DNA from: Candidatus Peregrinibacteria bacterium
Lineage (GTDB): Bacteria > Patescibacteriota > Gracilibacteria > UBA1369 > UBA12463
Assembly (NCBI GenBank): GCA_023245695.1
Contig: JAHFJT010000084.1
Location: 1-5,232, forward strand
Direction: 5' to 3'
DNA length: 5,232 nt
The notes beneath the pieces are model-generated. The model was not told where the DNA came from. It ran no database searches and worked only from the letters and a program-made list of their open reading frames with translations. The translations under genes were made by a program, and so were the position numbers. This document shows positions 4,720 to 5,232 of the stretch, piece by piece (within the stretch, counting starts at the first letter, position 1; each line of letters opens with the position of its first letter).

Positions 4720-5232
4720 ATGCCTTTCCTCGCTCAGTTCCTCAATAGCGAAGTGGTCGATAGCGCACATAAAACGATCGGAACGTTGATCGATCTTTTG
4801 GCGTCGAATACGGAAACGGGGTACGCGCCGATTACGGCGCTCGTCATCAAAGAAAAAGACAGCAAGCTCCAGCGGATAGTCCCTTTTTCCTACGTGATCA
4901 ATCTCAGCAAAGACGAGATTCCGCTCAAGACGCTCATAAAAAATATCGAGCCACGCGATGTGCAGCCCAACGATATTTTTCTCTATCGTGATATTCTGGA
5001 TAAGCAGATCGTCGATATGCAGGATAGGCGAGTGGTTCGCGTGAACGACCTCCAGTTCGGCGTGATCAATAATAAGCCGCACATTCTCGGCATCGACGTC
5101 AGCACTCGTGGAATTTTCCGGCGTATCGGCCTCGACAAAGTTCCGCCATTTACCTTTTTCAAACCAAAGTTTATCGACTGGCAGAAGGTGCAGGTCGTCG
5201 GAGGCTCCCTCAAGCTCACCACACTCTCAAAA
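4720..5232 (+). CDS. MgtE-family-like protein, N-terminal PRC-barrel-like part (runs off the edge)
   Basis: From ATG 4720 the frame is open for 171 codons to the window end with no stop. The product starts MPFLAQFLNSEVVDSAHKTI. Residues about 8-62 have the pattern of a PRC-barrel-like domain (V-V-D-S...T-I-G-T-L-I-D-L...ITALVI...R-I-V-P-F). This is followed by L-Y-R-D-I-L-D-K-Q-I-V-D (88-99), R-V-V-R-V-N-D (104-110), G-I-D-V-S-T-R-G (124-131) and R-R-I-G-L (134-138), then a Trp segment (about 154). This order is what I know from the region preceding the MgtE_N and CBS domains in a group of MgtE-related proteins, which sense or transport Mg2+ at the inner membrane. The MgtE_N, CBS and membrane parts would lie beyond the edge, so whether this is a transporter or a cytosolic sensor cannot be decided. 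The start is supported by the promoter at 4659-4687. Antisense frames over this region are shadows. Confidence 0.78.
   Translation, partial: MPFLAQFLNSEVVDSAHKTIGTLIDLLASNTETGYAPITALVIKEKDSKLQRIVPFSYVINLSKDEIPLKTLIKNIEPRDVQPNDIFLYRDILDKQIVDMQDRRVVRVNDLQFGVINNKPHILGIDVSTRGIFRRIGLDKVPPFTFFKPKFIDWQKVQVVGGSLKLTTLSK

Noticed and set aside
4681..5222. Long minus-strand open frames opposite the MgtE-like gene (4681-5082 and 4983-5222)
   Set aside because: The plus frame from 4720 has recognisable family motifs and a promoter; the minus frames have no family pattern and are antisense shadows.
1..5232. TGA recoding (Gly or Trp), suggested by the lack of TGA stops
   Set aside because: Only five stop codons are visible (TAA or TAG), and all genes read through in the standard code with no internal TGA, so there is no evidence for recoding.
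1..5232. CRISPR array, tRNA, rRNA, insertion sequence or attachment site
   Set aside because: No regularly spaced repeats, cloverleaf-like segments, transposase motifs or terminal inverted repeats were seen on either strand.

Overview
The window is bacterial DNA of roughly balanced base composition. Genes are compact, usually monocistronic, and separated by sigma70-type promoters and simple hairpin-plus-T terminators. No rRNA, tRNA, CRISPR array or mobile element is visible. The lineage cannot be fixed from the sequence. Consistent absence of Shine-Dalgarno sequences, short leaders, several exported proteins of no recognisable family and an MgtE-type protein with a PRC-barrel-like front end would fit a candidate-phylum bacterium (Patescibacteria/CPR type), but that is a weak inference. 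The five complete genes end in TAA or TAG and read through without internal TGA, so there is no sign of TGA recoding.

Left part (1-2565): mostly small exported proteins. A minus-strand gene running off the left edge (1-123) begins with a signal peptide. It is divergent from a small secreted Cys-repeat protein (310-684); each has its own promoter, and a short direct repeat lies between them. A terminator (721-751) closes that gene. A secreted protein with a Pro-rich linker and an HDxxH...GExxE zincin-like motif follows (977-1888), ended by a very good terminator (1928-1962). Next is a Thr/Asn- then Tyr-rich lipoprotein (2038-2565).

Middle (2566-2889): a short convergent minus-strand gene encodes a DUF1761-like membrane protein that lacks the family's usual N-terminal segment. 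Its start codon overlaps that of the next plus-strand gene, whose promoter lies inside the DUF1761 reading frame.

Right part (2888-5232): a 583-residue protein carries a complete-looking branched-chain aminotransferase (PLP fold type IV) domain behind about 225 residues of unrecognised N-terminal sequence. Downstream, with its own promoter, is the start of an MgtE-family-like protein (4720 to the right edge).

There is no obvious pathway linking the genes. The left half concerns the cell envelope or secretion; the right half encodes a cytoplasmic enzyme and a probable Mg2+ transport or sensor protein. The most interesting items are the N-terminally extended aminotransferase, the HDSCH putative secreted metalloprotease-like protein, the Cys-repeat secreted protein, and the head-to-head overlap at 2887-2890.
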